A stretch of 54,862 bases of DNA from Bacteroidales bacterium (GCA_017651465.1 JAGCCX010000030.1:1-54862), one strand, 5' to 3'. Positions 42,781 through 51,999 are shown, numbered from the stretch's first letter. Numbers and translations are program-made. Notes: generated by a model from the sequence alone, not told the origin.

Positions 42781-43822
42781 TCCCGAACTGCTGGAAGAAG
42801 AGCAGGACGAACAACTGTTCGAACATTTCCGCTTTGATGTCGATCCTGGGCAGGAGCCCTTGCGTATCGACAAATATATGGCGGCCCATATGGAGCACAC
42901 CTCGCGTCACCGGGTGCAGTGCGCCATCAAGGAGGGCTTCGTGCAGGTAGGGGACAAGACGGTCAAGGCCAATTACATAGTGCGTCCCGGCGATGTGATT
43001 CGCTTCGTGATGCCATACCGCCGCAGGGGAGTGGAGATACTGCCGCAGGATATACCCCTGAACATAGTGTACGAAGACGAGGATGTGCTGGTGCTGGACA
43101 AACCTGCAGGGATGGTGGTCCATCCCGGACACGGCCATTATGAGGGCACGCTTGTCAACGCGCTGGCTTTCCATCTGGGTATCACCCAGGGCCCCGATGA
43201 GGGGGACGACCGTATGGGAGTGCTGGTGCACCGCATCGACAAAGACACCAGCGGCCTGCTGGCCGTCGCCAAAAACGATGAAGCCCAGCTCAACCTGGCA
43301 CGTCAGTTCTTCGACCACAGCATAGAACGCCGTTACAACGCTATCGTCTGGGGCGATCTGAAGGAGGATGAAGGCACGGTGGATGCCAACCTTATGCGCG
43401 ACCCTTCCGACCGCCTGCGCTTTTGCACAACTTCCGACCCGGAGCGGGGCAAGAGGGCTGTGACTCACTGGAAAGTGCTTGAGCGTATGGGTTTTGTGAC
43501 GCTTGTGGAGTGCCGCCTCGAGACCGGCCGCACCCACCAGATCAGGGTGCACATGAGCAGCATAGGGCACCCGATTTTCGGCGACGAGCGCTACGGAGGG
43601 ACCGAGATTCGCCAGGGAACAATCTATTCCAAGTACAAGCAGTTCATCCACAATTGCTTCGAACTGTGCCCCCGGCAGGCCCTGCATGCCAGGACTCTCG
43701 GCTTTGTGCATCCCCGGACGCATAAGTCTGTGTATTTTGAATCACCCTTGCCTCAGGATATGACTGCACTTTTGGCAAAGTGGCGGGCGTATGTCAAAGA
43801 TTTTTCTCATATTTGTAAATAA
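42758..43822 (+). CDS. rluD: Ribosomal large-subunit pseudouridine synthase RluD-type
   Basis: 354 residues from ATG 42758, overlapping the PASTA gene by 23 bp. An S4 RNA-binding domain at about 35-95 (LRIDKYMAAHM, AIKEGFVQVGD) is followed by the catalytic domain with HRIDKDTSGLL, which holds the nucleophilic Asp, and RLETGRTHQIRVH. It isomerises uridines in helix 69 of 23S rRNA by family knowledge; exact target sites cannot be read from sequence. Confidence 0.94.
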   Translation: MEKLPQIDPELLEEEQDEQLFEHFRFDVDPGQEPLRIDKYMAAHMEHTSRHRVQCAIKEGFVQVGDKTVKANYIVRPGDVIRFVMPYRRRGVEILPQDIPLNIVYEDEDVLVLDKPAGMVVHPGHGHYEGTLVNALAFHLGITQGPDEGDDRMGVLVHRIDKDTSGLLAVAKNDEAQLNLARQFFDHSIERRYNAIVWGDLKEDEGTVDANLMRDPSDRLRFCTTSDPERGKRAVTHWKVLERMGFVTLVECRLETGRTHQIRVHMSSIGHPIFGDERYGGTEIRQGTIYSKYKQFIHNCFELCPRQALHARTLGFVHPRTHKSVYFESPLPQDMTALLAKWRAYVKDFSHICK

Positions 43823-43834
43823 AATCCAGTTAGA

Positions 43835-45160
43835 GTGAAACGTATATTAGTTGTTCTTTTTGCGCTGGTGCTCATGAGTGCAGCCGCATTGGCCCAGAAT
43901 TACAGGGATGTAGTGTACCTGAAGAATGGCAGTGTCATCAAAGGTACTGTGCTTGAGCAGGTTACCGGAGGCAATATCAAGATACAGACTGCCGACGGGA
44001 GCATTTTCGTGTACCCTTCATCTGAAGTGGTAAAAGTCGTAAAGGAAGAAGTGAGCGGAGGCTCGAACTCAGCTTCCCGCAATAAAAACAATGCTGCCGC
44101 TCCTGTGGAGAGCGTCGAACAGTTCCGCGGCTGGCGTTATTCTCCCGGCCTGGGAATAGGAGTGGCGCTTGTGAAAGGCGGTTCCGCCAGCGGTATTGTG
44201 GAATTCGGGCTCGGAAAAGATACCTCCGACCAGGTTTACCTGGGCGGCGGCATACAGTTTATTTTTCCTTTTATTAAAGATCCTAATGTAAGTCTGGGAG
44301 CTTTCTTCGAGAACCGTATTTATTTCCCTTCGTATTCCAAGATTTCGTTCCAGATCCGCGACAGGATATATTTCGCAATAGAGCCGGCGCACGAAAATTT
44401 CTTCCTTGGACTTACAATTATGCCGGGTGTGATGATGAAACTTTCGCCCTCTTTGGATTTGCTTCTTAATGCAGGATACCAGTTGTCCATCATGCCAAGT
44501 TATAGCGCTGCAGGCCACAGCCTTGTTTTCCAAACCGCATTTGATTTCCATCGCGCCCAGGGTGCTCCTGCCAAGAAGCGTGATTATCATCCGTCAGGTG
44601 TCGAAATCGGCTTTGGCGGTGGTTTGGGAATAATATCTCATCCAGAATATAAAGAGGATGGTGCTGATGCCAGTACCGGTATCTGTTTCCTCTCACTTGG
44701 CTATCGTTTCAATCCTCATTTCAGCGCTGCTCTTGAACTTGCTCCTATGGAGAGGAAGTTTTTTGCAAAGCCAAATAAGTATTATGAAACGCTTTATGCC
44801 GACGCGGCTCCTTTTGCATTAGTCGGACGCTACCGCCTGCTGGATAAGACTTTCTCGCCTGTCGGTACAGTCTCTATCGGGCTTGCCTCTCCCCACAGCT
44901 GGACCCAGTCCGGGGCGCGGAAAAACGTGTTGGCTGTATTGCTCAGCCCCAAAGTAGGCGTGTCCTGGCGTCTTGGCTCGGGCAACGGTCATCTGGAGCT
45001 TTGCGGAGGTGTCGGCACCGGTTTTTCGGCACCGTTTAAGTTGAGAGACAACGATAAAGCTATGGTGTACTCGATGTTCGCCCCCGAATTCTCCCTGCGT
45101 TATTACCATACCCTCAAATGGGGCTCCGCCCTGGCGGAGAAGATGGGATTTGAAAACTAA
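43835..45160 (+). CDS. Outer-membrane protein of unknown function with N-terminal YLKNGSVIKG-type domain
   Basis: 441 residues with a GTG start and a signal peptide ending ALAQ. Residues 22-65 (YRDVVYLKNGSVIKGTVLE, then GNIKIQTADGSIFVYPSSEV) form a short beta domain seen at the front of several Bacteroidota envelope proteins. After a Ser/Asn-rich linker the chain alternates in a way that fits a small beta-barrel (GLGIGVALVKGG, GGIQFIFPF, SLGYRFNPHFSAALELAP). The sequence duplicates a GIGxGL..PxY pattern, so two related barrels or an internal repeat are possible. I do not recognise a family function. It lies 12 nt after rluD and ends at a terminator shared with RNase G. Confidence 0.72.
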   Translation: MKRILVVLFALVLMSAAALAQNYRDVVYLKNGSVIKGTVLEQVTGGNIKIQTADGSIFVYPSSEVVKVVKEEVSGGSNSASRNKNNAAAPVESVEQFRGWRYSPGLGIGVALVKGGSASGIVEFGLGKDTSDQVYLGGGIQFIFPFIKDPNVSLGAFFENRIYFPSYSKISFQIRDRIYFAIEPAHENFFLGLTIMPGVMMKLSPSLDLLLNAGYQLSIMPSYSAAGHSLVFQTAFDFHRAQGAPAKKRDYHPSGVEIGFGGGLGIISHPEYKEDGADASTGICFLSLGYRFNPHFSAALELAPMERKFFAKPNKYYETLYADAAPFALVGRYRLLDKTFSPVGTVSIGLASPHSWTQSGARKNVLAVLLSPKVGVSWRLGSGNGHLELCGGVGTGFSAPFKLRDNDKAMVYSMFAPEFSLRYYHTLKWGSALAEKMGFEN

Positions 45161-45164
45161 CAAG

Positions 45165-45195
45165 AAAGGCGCCCGTTAATCGAGCGCCTTTCCAT
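45165..45195. terminator. Terminator between convergent genes
   Basis: An 8-bp stem (AAAGGCGC at 45165-45172 with GCGCCTTT at 45184-45191) lies between two converging stop codons; the right arm includes the end of the RNase G gene. The flanking T tract is short. Confidence 0.65.
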
Positions 45196-46735
45196 TTTCA
45201 TCGTAGAAGTCATATTGCAGGATGCTGTAGTCGGTAACTTCGACTATCTTGAGCTTGCAACGGTACTTACGTTTCCATTTACCTGCGAACGAAGACCAGC
45301 CCCTGGTGATGTATGCTCCCAGGATAGGGCTGATTTTGAGCGTGAACTGCTTGTGACCAGCTTCTACGTAGTCGGCAAGCTTGCGCTCAATTTGTTCGTC
45401 AATGACCACCGTGGAGGCTATCTTTCCCGTGCCGTGGCACAGGGGACACTTCTCCGTGGTGTTGATTTCCGTGACAGGACGAATCCTCTGGCGGGTAATC
45501 TGCATAAGCCCGAATTTGGTGAGCGGCAGCACGTTGTGCTTTGCACGGTCGGCCGACATAAGCTCCACCATATACTTGTAAAGATCGTTCCGGTGCTCGC
45601 CGGAATCCATATCGATGAAGTCAACGATAATGATTCCGCCCATATCTCGCAGCCGGAGCTGACGGGCAATTTCTTCCGCAGCCAGTTTGTTCACTTCGAA
45701 AGTGTTCTCTTCCTGGTCGTTGGATTTGGCCCGGATGCCGCTGTTCACGTCTATGACATTCAGGGCCTCGGTGGTTTCGATTACCAGATATGCGCCCTGC
45801 TTCATAGGTACCACCTTGCCGAAGGAACTCTTGATCTGGCGGGTGACCTCAAAATGGTCGAAGATCGGTTCCTTGCCCTCATAGAGCCGCACAATCTTTT
45901 CCTGCTCCGGCGAGATGAGGGATATGTAACGGCGCGTCTCTTCGTAAATCTTGGGATCGTTGACGTAGATGTTCGAGAACGAATCGTTGAGAAGGTCGCG
46001 CAGGATGGTGGTGGTTTTGGAATACTCCGTGAAGAGCAGTCCGATGTTTTTGTTTCTCGAAATCTTCTTCCAGGCTCCCTCCCACTTCTCAATCAGCGAG
46101 CGGAGTTCGGCCACCAGTACGGCGGCGGAACTGCCCTCTGCGGCTGTACGGATGATGGCTCCGTAGTTGTGGGGCAGAATGTTGCCCACCAGAGTTTCGA
46201 GTCTTCTTTTTTCCTCCTTCGAGGTAATCTTTTGGGAAACGCTCACTTTCTCGGCGAAAGGGAGCAGTACAATGTTGCGTCCTGCCAATGAAATCTCAGC
46301 AGTCAGTCGGGACCCTTTGGTGGAAATCGGTTCCTTAACTATCTGGCCGATAATCAGTTGCCCGGGCTTGAGATAATCCTCCACGCGGCCCTCCTTGGAG
46401 AGCGGCTCGCCGATTTTGATGCCCGAGAACAGTTCTTGCAGATTGCGGTTGGGGTTGGCGTCACGGACGAATTTGTCGAACGCGTCGAAGTGCAATCCAA
46501 GGTCCAGATAGTGGACAAACGCCTCTTTGCTGTCGCCGATATCCACGAAAGCAGCATTCAGTGCGGGAAGTATTTTCTTGACTTTGCCAAGATACACATC
46601 CCCCACCGAAAAACTGTGACCCTGACTCGATTCTCTGTTGTACTCTATCAGTCGGTGATTTTCCAGCAGCGCCAGACGCACCTCAGACGAGCCCACATCG
46701 ACCACAAGGTCTTTTTCTTGGTTTTCGGACTCCAT
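45176..46735 (-). CDS. rng: Ribonuclease E/G family endoribonuclease (RNase G-type)
   Basis: 519 residues, RNase G size. An S1-like domain lies at about 40-130 (GDVYLGKVKKILPALNAAFVDIG). The catalytic-site acidic residues are seen in NVIDVNSG and VDFIDMD, and the zinc-link cysteines in CPLCHGTG. It cuts single-stranded RNA in rRNA maturation and mRNA decay. A long RNase E-type scaffold tail is absent. It lies downstream of HU and the 29-residue basic protein, separated by a terminator; no strong promoter is visible, so some read-through may feed it. Confidence 0.95.
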   Translation of the reverse strand: MESENQEKDLVVDVGSSEVRLALLENHRLIEYNRESSQGHSFSVGDVYLGKVKKILPALNAAFVDIGDSKEAFVHYLDLGLHFDAFDKFVRDANPNRNLQELFSGIKIGEPLSKEGRVEDYLKPGQLIIGQIVKEPISTKGSRLTAEISLAGRNIVLLPFAEKVSVSQKITSKEEKRRLETLVGNILPHNYGAIIRTAAEGSSAAVLVAELRSLIEKWEGAWKKISRNKNIGLLFTEYSKTTTILRDLLNDSFSNIYVNDPKIYEETRRYISLISPEQEKIVRLYEGKEPIFDHFEVTRQIKSSFGKVVPMKQGAYLVIETTEALNVIDVNSGIRAKSNDQEENTFEVNKLAAEEIARQLRLRDMGGIIIVDFIDMDSGEHRNDLYKYMVELMSADRAKHNVLPLTKFGLMQITRQRIRPVTEINTTEKCPLCHGTGKIASTVVIDEQIERKLADYVEAGHKQFTLKISPILGAYITRGWSSFAGKWKRKYRCKLKIVEVTDYSILQYDFYDENGKALD

Positions 46736-46750
46736 TTTTGGGACGGTAAT

Positions 46751-46786
46751 AAAACAAAAGACCCGGCCGGATCTCCCGCCGGGCCT
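46751..46786 (-). terminator. Rho-independent terminator upstream of RNase G
   Basis: On the minus strand a 9-bp GC-rich stem (46786-46778 with 46767-46759) is followed by TTTTGTTTT. It ends the HU / small basic protein transcript. Confidence 0.82.
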
Positions 46787-46793
46787 TGAGCGA

Positions 46794-46883
46794 CTATTTC
46801 TTCTTGTGCCTGTTCAGACGCAAGCGCTTCTTGCGCTTGTGCGTCGCCATTTTGTGTCTTTTATGCTTCTTTCCGTTAGGCAT
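46794..46883 (-). CDS. 29-residue AURKAIP1/COX24-domain protein (ribosome-associated type)
   Basis: The frame MPNGKKHKRHKMATHKRKKR continues to LRLNRHKKK and stop, 29 residues with 18 Lys, Arg or His. It matches the short AURKAIP1/COX24-domain proteins that are annotated across Bacteroidota and that relate to the small-subunit proteins mS38 (mitochondria) and bS22 (mycobacteria). A role as a minute ribosomal protein is therefore likely, by family and not proven here. It starts 14 nt after HU and precedes a terminator, so it is cotranscribed with HU. Confidence 0.85.
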   Translation of the reverse strand: MPNGKKHKRHKMATHKRKKRLRLNRHKKK

Positions 46884-46897
46884 ACGCTATTAATTAA

Positions 46898-47173
46898 TTA
46901 TTTCTGCATCTCTGCCGCAAAAGCCTTGGAGGGCTTGAAAGCGGGGATATTGTGTGCAGGGATGGTGATAGTAGTCTTTTTGGTAATATTGCGTGCAGCC
47001 TTCTGAGCGCGGTGCTTGATGATGAAGCTGCCGAAACCGCGAAGATATACGGGCTCACCCTTGATTACGGAATTCTTGATGGATTCCATTGCTGCCTCAA
47101 AAACTGTCTGAACTGTTACTTTTTCAATGCCTGTTGCCTTTGCAACTTCACTGACGATTTCTGCCTTTGTCAT
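46898..47173 (-). CDS. HU/IHF-family DNA-binding protein
   Basis: 91 residues. MTKAEIVSEVAKATG, VYLRGFGSFIIKHRA and IPAHNIPAFKPSKAF are the HU/IHF landmarks, including the Pro of the DNA-intercalating arm (NIPAFKPSK). It bends and packages DNA, probably as a dimer. Transcription likely starts at the promoter 47226-47255. Confidence 0.96.
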   Translation of the reverse strand: MTKAEIVSEVAKATGIEKVTVQTVFEAAMESIKNSVIKGEPVYLRGFGSFIIKHRAQKAARNITKKTTITIPAHNIPAFKPSKAFAAEMQK

Positions 47174-47225
47174 ATCAAAAATTATTAATTATTAGTTGGT
47201 TTCTTTCCCTCAATCGATTGGAACG

Positions 47226-47255
47226 CAAAATTAGTTCTAAATTTCCAAGTTTCAA
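47226..47255 (-). promoter_or_regulatory. Promoter of HU
   Basis: On the minus strand TTG (47255-47253), a 19-nt spacer and an exact TAATTTTG (47233-47226) give a consensus promoter with a leader of about 50 nt. Confidence 0.72.
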
Positions 47256-47347
47256 AATATTTTGCGTCTTTTCTTTGGCACGGAGATTGACCAAATAGGG
47301 TTTTGCACATTTTTTGACGCGTTTACTGACATTTTGACACATTTTTT

Positions 47348-49717
47348 ATGAAGCAAGATATTAATATCATTCCCCTTGTACAGGGAGAACAGGCCTTCAA
47401 GGTCAACGAGTCCGAACTTCCCGACGTGCTGCCGGTGCTGGCACTGCGCAACGCCGCCTTGTTCCCCGGAACGGTTTACCCTATAACGATAGGCCGCGAA
47501 AAGTCGATCCGTCTCATCCAGGAGGCGGAGGAGCAGGGCTTCTACATAGGCGCCGTTCCCCAGAAGGACGTAACCGTCGAGAATCCCGCGGCGGAAGATC
47601 TTTACGCCTACGGCACAGTCTGCCGTATCCTCAAGACCCTCGAGATGCCCGACGGCACCCTGACAGCCATCCTTCAGGCCTTCAAGCGCATCGAGATCGA
47701 GACCGTGATAGGCACCGAGCCCTACATCACGGCCCGCATACTGTACCTGAACGACAAGACCTACAACTCGGAGATGACCGACATAAAGGCAGTATCGGAG
47801 GCCCTTAAAGACAAGGCGATGCAGGTGTTGCGCTCATCCAACCTGGGCTCCCGCGAGTCCATCGGCGCGCTCAAGGCCATCGACAATTTCGAATTCCTGG
47901 TGAATTTCGTCGCCACCACCATCGAGGTGGAGAACTTCAAGGAGAAGATGGAGCTGCTCCAGTACAGCGATGTGAAGATCCGTGCTATGAAGCTCCTGAG
48001 CATCCTGGACGTGCAACTGCAGCTGATGAAGCTCAAGCAGGATATCAACCAGAAGGTCAAGAGCGAGATAGACCAGCAGCAGAGGGAATACTACCTTAAC
48101 AGCCAGCTCAAGACCATACAGGAAGAGCTGGGTATGGACGAGCAGGAAGACTTTGACAAGTTCCGCGAGAGGGCGAAGGACAAGAAGTGGCCGGAAGAGA
48201 TTGCCAAGGCGTTTGACAAGGAGCTCGCCAAGTTGGAGAAATACAACCCCAATTCGCCCGACTACAGCGTGCAGTACAACTATCTGGAGTTTATGCTCCA
48301 GCTGCCCTGGGGCGAGATGAGCGAGGATAACCTCGACCTCAAGCACGCCCAGCAGGTCCTCGACCAGGACCATTACGGGCTCGATTCCGTTAAGGACCGT
48401 ATCATAGAGTACCTTGCGGTGCTCAAGCTCAAGGGGAATATGAAGTCGCCCATCCTGTGCCTGTACGGCCCTCCCGGAGTGGGAAAGACATCGCTCGGTA
48501 AGTCCATAGCCCGGTCGTTGGGACGCAAGTACGTGCGCATCTCGCTCGGCGGTATGCACGACGAGGCCGAAATCCGCGGTCACCGCAAGACCTACGTGGG
48601 CGCGCTCCCCGGACGTATCCTCAACGGTATAGCCAGGGCCGGTACTTCCAACCCCGTGATAGTACTCGACGAGATAGACAAACTGGGCTCCGACTTCAAG
48701 GGCGACCCTTCGTCGGCGCTTCTGGAGGCTCTCGATCCTGAACAGAACTCGACCTTCCACGACAACTACCTTGACCTCGATTACGACCTGAGCAACGTGA
48801 TGTTCATCACTACGGCCAACAGCCTTTCGCCGGTGCAGCCGGCCCTGCTCGACCGTATGGAGCTTATCAACGTGTCGGGTTACCTGGCCGAGGAGAAGGC
48901 CGAGATTGCCAAGACCTTCCTGCTGCCCAAGCAGCTGAGGGAGCACGGCATCGATGCCAAGGCGCTCAAGATCAGCTCCGCCGGAATCAAGGCGATAATT
49001 GACCAGTACACTCACGAGAGCGGCGTCCGCGGTCTCGAGAAGCAGATAGCCAAGATAGCCCGCGTGACCGCCAAGAAGATAGCTCTCGAGCAGGAGTATC
49101 CTTCAGTCATCAAGCCCGAGCACCTCAAGGAGTATCTTGGCCTGCCCACCAATTTCCACGACCAGCAGAAGGGCAACGAGGCCCCCGGCGTGGTTACCGG
49201 CCTGGCCTGGACTCAGATGGGAGGCGAAATCCTGTTCGTCGAGAGTTCTGTCAGCGGCGGCAAGGGCATTATGACTATGACCGGAAATCTGGGCGACGTT
49301 ATGAAGGAGTCGGCCACCATTGCCTATCAGTACATCAAAGCCCATCCCGAGATGGCAAAGATGGACTCGAAGACTTTCTCTGAAAAGGACATACACGTGC
49401 ACGTGCCCGAAGGGGCAACTCCCAAGGACGGCCCCTCGGCCGGTATAACTATGGTCAGTTCGATGGTATCGGCCTTGCGCGGCGAGCCTGTCAAGAAGGG
49501 CATCGCAATGACCGGCGAGATGACACTCCGCGGAAGGGTGCTTCCCGTAGGTGGCATTAAGGAGAAGATTCTGGCCGCCAAGAGGGCGGGCGTTCACACG
49601 ATTGTGATTTCGGAAGAGAACCGCAAAGACGTGGAAGACATCAAGGAAATCTACGTCAAGGGCCTGACCTTCCAGTACGTCAAGACCATCTCCGACGTCA
49701 TTGACTTCATATTCTGA
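47348..49717 (+). CDS. lon: ATP-dependent Lon protease
   Basis: 789 residues. LAN substrate-binding domain about 25-230 ([18 protein letters not shown]); Walker [16 protein letters not shown] near 373; Walker [12 protein letters not shown]; protease domain with Ser697 (DGPSAGI) and Lys740 (GGIKEK), spaced 43 residues apart as in E. coli. It degrades damaged and regulatory proteins in the cytoplasm. The upstream 75 nt are T-rich with repeated TTTTGACA-like words (47312-47345), but no promoter box fits well; stress-specific control is possible. Confidence 0.98.
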   Translation: MKQDINIIPLVQGEQAFKVNESELPDVLPVLALRNAALFPGTVYPITIGREKSIRLIQEAEEQGFYIGAVPQKDVTVENPAAEDLYAYGTVCRILKTLEMPDGTLTAILQAFKRIEIETVIGTEPYITARILYLNDKTYNSEMTDIKAVSEALKDKAMQVLRSSNLGSRESIGALKAIDNFEFLVNFVATTIEVENFKEKMELLQYSDVKIRAMKLLSILDVQLQLMKLKQDINQKVKSEIDQQQREYYLNSQLKTIQEELGMDEQEDFDKFRERAKDKKWPEEIAKAFDKELAKLEKYNPNSPDYSVQYNYLEFMLQLPWGEMSEDNLDLKHAQQVLDQDHYGLDSVKDRIIEYLAVLKLKGNMKSPILCLYGPPGVGKTSLGKSIARSLGRKYVRISLGGMHDEAEIRGHRKTYVGALPGRILNGIARAGTSNPVIVLDEIDKLGSDFKGDPSSALLEALDPEQNSTFHDNYLDLDYDLSNVMFITTANSLSPVQPALLDRMELINVSGYLAEEKAEIAKTFLLPKQLREHGIDAKALKISSAGIKAIIDQYTHESGVRGLEKQIAKIARVTAKKIALEQEYPSVIKPEHLKEYLGLPTNFHDQQKGNEAPGVVTGLAWTQMGGEILFVESSVSGGKGIMTMTGNLGDVMKESATIAYQYIKAHPEMAKMDSKTFSEKDIHVHVPEGATPKDGPSAGITMVSSMVSALRGEPVKKGIAMTGEMTLRGRVLPVGGIKEKILAAKRAGVHTIVISEENRKDVEDIKEIYVKGLTFQYVKTISDVIDFIF

Positions 49718-49749
49718 GATTCAATAATCGAGGGGGGATAGTAATCGAA

Positions 49750-49779
49750 GACGCTGTTCTGCGAGTTCAGAACAGCGTC
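49750..49779. other. Strong 12-bp inverted repeat between converging genes
   Basis: GACGCTGTTCTG (49750-49761) pairs perfectly with 49768-49779 around a 6-nt loop. It includes the last codons and stop of the minus-strand gene at 49767. There is no T tract on either side, so it may be an mRNA 3'-end protector or a rho-type stop site. Confidence 0.6.
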
Positions 49780-50003
49780 GGATGATTCTCTTCAAGTCCT
49801 CTGAGGACCCTTTCCATAACGGCCTGGCGTATGAGCGCCGAGCGGGAACTTACTTTGAAACGGCGGCAATATTCATTTATTGCCGCTAATTCTTTGTCGT
49901 TGAACAGGACGGCCTTCCGGTGGACCCGGAGCATCGCCTCCCGCTGCTTGTCAAAGTATGCAGGGTCAACTCCTTGAACCTTATTTGTTTTGCGTTTGCC
50001 CAT
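49767..50003 (-). CDS. Small ribbon-helix-helix-like protein
   Basis: 78 residues. A basic N-terminus (MGKRKTNKVQG) precedes RKAVLFNDKELAAINEYCRR, then FKVSSRSALIRQAVMERVL, which reads as a beta strand and two helices like MetJ/Arc proteins. A DNA-binding role is plausible but weak evidence. No toxin partner adjoins; the upstream gene is a thioredoxin-like protein with a 23-bp overlap, so the two are coupled. Confidence 0.65.
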   Translation of the reverse strand: MGKRKTNKVQGVDPAYFDKQREAMLRVHRKAVLFNDKELAAINEYCRRFKVSSRSALIRQAVMERVLRGLEENHPTLF

Positions 50004-50802
50004 AGTAATCGCAAATATAATGAATTATTTCGTCAAGTGACTCAAGTTCAAGGCGTCTGCCCAAAATTTCTCCGTCAGTATCAGTAAAATACAGCCTCGG
50101 AGTTGAAATTACTCCGTAGAGCCGGAGGTATTCGGTCTCTATTTCCGGATCCCAGGCGTGAACTATCTTCAAGTTCTTGTTGTTCACTTTGAAAGCGCGG
50201 CGCCACTGCCTCCAAGCCTTTTTGTCCTGTCCGCAATAAACGGCGTAGAACTTGGTGGGGAAGGTGATCTTCTGCAATATCCCGGGCATCAGCTGCGACT
50301 CGAGCTTGCACTTGGCGCAGGCCGTATCGTAGAAGAAAAGAATGGAATACGTGCCTTCCTGGGGCAGTGGAACCTTGCATCCGCAGGGCCCTTTCATCTC
50401 TACCACCGGAGCTTTCATTCCCAGCAGGGTAGAGCGGTTGAAGGTGGCGAACAGCTCGGCGTCGAAAAAGTCGAACTCGCCCCTCATCTTGACGGTGCCT
50501 GGCTTGAACCAGGAGTCGAAGATGTGGATGGCCACTGCCTCGTCGCCCATCAGGGCCGACTCCTTGTAGTGATCGAAGAGCCAGAGGGCGATGTGCTGGG
50601 TGGTGAGCGAGTCTTTGACCGAACTGATCAGGAAGTCGCTCTCGGCTTTCTTGACATCCACGCTCTCCCGTTCTATCGCAGCGGTATAGCGGGTAAGCAT
50701 AGTGTCGAGCTTGGAGAACACCGTGCTGTCGGCTGGGTGCTGCGCCCTGAGGGGGAAACAGCACAGGACGAAGAGTATAAGTAAGAGAGCTGTTTTGCGC
50801 AT
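49981..50802 (-). CDS. Exported thioredoxin-like protein (TlpA-like)
   Basis: 273 residues with a signal peptide ending RAQ. Residues about 30-135 form a helical DUF5106-like part; from about 140 a thioredoxin fold appears with KAPVVEMKGPCG, YSILFFYDTACAKC (the CAKC redox pair) and VISTPRLYFTD with the cis-Pro. It probably reduces or exchanges disulfides in the periplasm or outer membrane. The coaD gene lies 7 nt upstream, and the ribbon-helix-helix gene overlaps its end. Confidence 0.82.
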   Translation of the reverse strand: MRKTALLLILFVLCCFPLRAQHPADSTVFSKLDTMLTRYTAAIERESVDVKKAESDFLISSVKDSLTTQHIALWLFDHYKESALMGDEAVAIHIFDSWFKPGTVKMRGEFDFFDAELFATFNRSTLLGMKAPVVEMKGPCGCKVPLPQEGTYSILFFYDTACAKCKLESQLMPGILQKITFPTKFYAVYCGQDKKAWRQWRRAFKVNNKNLKIVHAWDPEIETEYLRLYGVISTPRLYFTDTDGEILGRRLELESLDEIIHYICDYYGQTQNK

Positions 50803-50809
50803 AAGGCGG

Positions 50810-51286
50810 TTAATCTTTGGCGACGGGAGGGAGGATTACCCCCTGGGGGACGAACATCGAAGTGTCGCCGTGATGGCGGAGAATGTCGCGGACGGCGCTG
50901 GAGGAGATGTGGGCGAACTCCTGAGCCGTAGGGATGATGATGGTTTCAATCTCGGGCGCGAGACGGCGGTTGGCGTCGGCTATGGCCCTTTCGTTCTCGA
51001 AGTCGAGCATATTGCGCACGCCCCTTACTATATGGCGTATTCCAAGGTTGCGGCAGACGTCGATGGTAAGTCCGTCGTACTCAATGACTTCAACATTCTT
51101 GAGCCCGGCTGTGGCCTGGCGGATGATGCTCTTTTTCTGCTCGTTGGAATAAAAGCCCCTCTTGTCTTGATTGACACCGATGGCTATGACCACGTTGTCG
51201 AACATCGTAAGGGCACGTCGCAGGATGTTGAGGTGACCTGCGGTAAAAGGATCGAACGACCCGGGGAACAGTGCTGTTCTGTGCAT
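50810..51286 (-). CDS. coaD: Phosphopantetheine adenylyltransferase
   Basis: 158 residues from ATG 51286 (MHRTALFPGSFDPFTAGH); an upstream in-frame ATG at 51304 lies within the promoter. The TxGH nucleotide-binding motif (TAGH) and ISSSAVRDIL are diagnostic. It makes dephospho-CoA from ATP and 4'-phosphopantetheine. The consensus -7 box ends 7 nt before the ATG. Confidence 0.97.
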   Translation of the reverse strand: MHRTALFPGSFDPFTAGHLNILRRALTMFDNVVIAIGVNQDKRGFYSNEQKKSIIRQATAGLKNVEVIEYDGLTIDVCRNLGIRHIVRGVRNMLDFENERAIADANRRLAPEIETIIIPTAQEFAHISSSAVRDILRHHGDTSMFVPQGVILPPVAKD

Positions 51287-51293
51287 AGTGAGA

Positions 51294-51301
51294 CAAAGAT
51301 A
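51294..51301 (-). promoter_or_regulatory. Promoter -7 box of coaD
   Basis: Exact TATCTTTG on the minus strand, 7 nt before the coaD ATG; no clear -33 element. It implies a leader of at most a few bases. Confidence 0.6.
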
Positions 51302-51314
51302 CAACTATTTTTAT

Positions 51315-51322
51315 TAACTTTG
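51315..51322 (+). promoter_or_regulatory. Promoter -7 box of ung
   Basis: Exact TAACTTTG on the plus strand, 8 nt before the ATG at 51331. The box sits 13 nt from the divergent coaD box, so the two promoters probably compete for polymerase. Confidence 0.6.
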
Positions 51323-51330
51323 TGAGTAAG

Positions 51331-51999
51331 ATGCAAGTCAAGATAGAAGAAAGCTGGAGGGAGGCGCTTGCTCCCGAATTCGAAAAGCCCTATTTCGCCT
51401 CCCTGGTTCAGCGCCTGCACGCCGAAAAGGCTGCCGGCAGGCAGATCTTTCCCCCGGGCGGCCAGATTTTCAAGGCCTTTGAGCTTTGCCCCCTTCCGGA
51501 GGTGAAGGTGGTCATCCTGGGGCAAGACCCGTATCACGGATACGGGCAGGCGATGGGACTCTCTTTCTCGGTGCCCGACGGTGTGCCCGCTCCGCCATCG
51601 CTTAAGAACATCTTCAAGGAGATCGAAGACGACCTGGGTGTCAAAATGTCAGGCCGCCCCAATCTGGAAAACTGGGCCAGGCAGGGAGTGCTGCTCCTGA
51701 ATGCCGTGCTGACGGTGAGGGCAGGGGAGCCTACGTCGCATTCGGCCATAGGCTGGCAGGAGTTTACCGATGCTGTTATCCGCTGCATTTCCGACAAGAG
51801 GGAGGGAGTGGTGTTTATGCTCTGGGGCAATTACGCCCGCTCCAAGGCTCCTCTCATCGACCCCCGGCGCCATACCATACTGCTGGCCGCGCATCCTTCG
51901 CCGCTTGCCCGCGGCGCCTTCTTCGGCTGCCGGCATTTCTCGCAGGCCAACGCTATCCTGCGCAGTGAGGGGCTCGAACCTATTGACTGGCAACTGTAG
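51331..51999 (+). CDS. ung: Uracil-DNA glycosylase
   Basis: 222 residues from ATG 51331; a GTG at 51322 overlaps the -7 box and is less likely. GQDPYHGYGQAMGLSFSVP holds the catalytic Asp and the water-activating loop, and AAHPSPLARGAFFGCRHF the catalytic His and DNA-intercalation loop. It removes uracil from DNA at the start of base-excision repair. Confidence 0.97.
   Translation: MQVKIEESWREALAPEFEKPYFASLVQRLHAEKAAGRQIFPPGGQIFKAFELCPLPEVKVVILGQDPYHGYGQAMGLSFSVPDGVPAPPSLKNIFKEIEDDLGVKMSGRPNLENWARQGVLLLNAVLTVRAGEPTSHSAIGWQEFTDAVIRCISDKREGVVFMLWGNYARSKAPLIDPRRHTILLAAHPSPLARGAFFGCRHFSQANAILRSEGLEPIDWQL

Noticed and set aside
47312-47347. TTTTGACA-like repeated words before lon as a heat-shock operator
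   Set aside because: AT-rich, irregular spacing and no inverted symmetry such as CIRCE; not enough to call.
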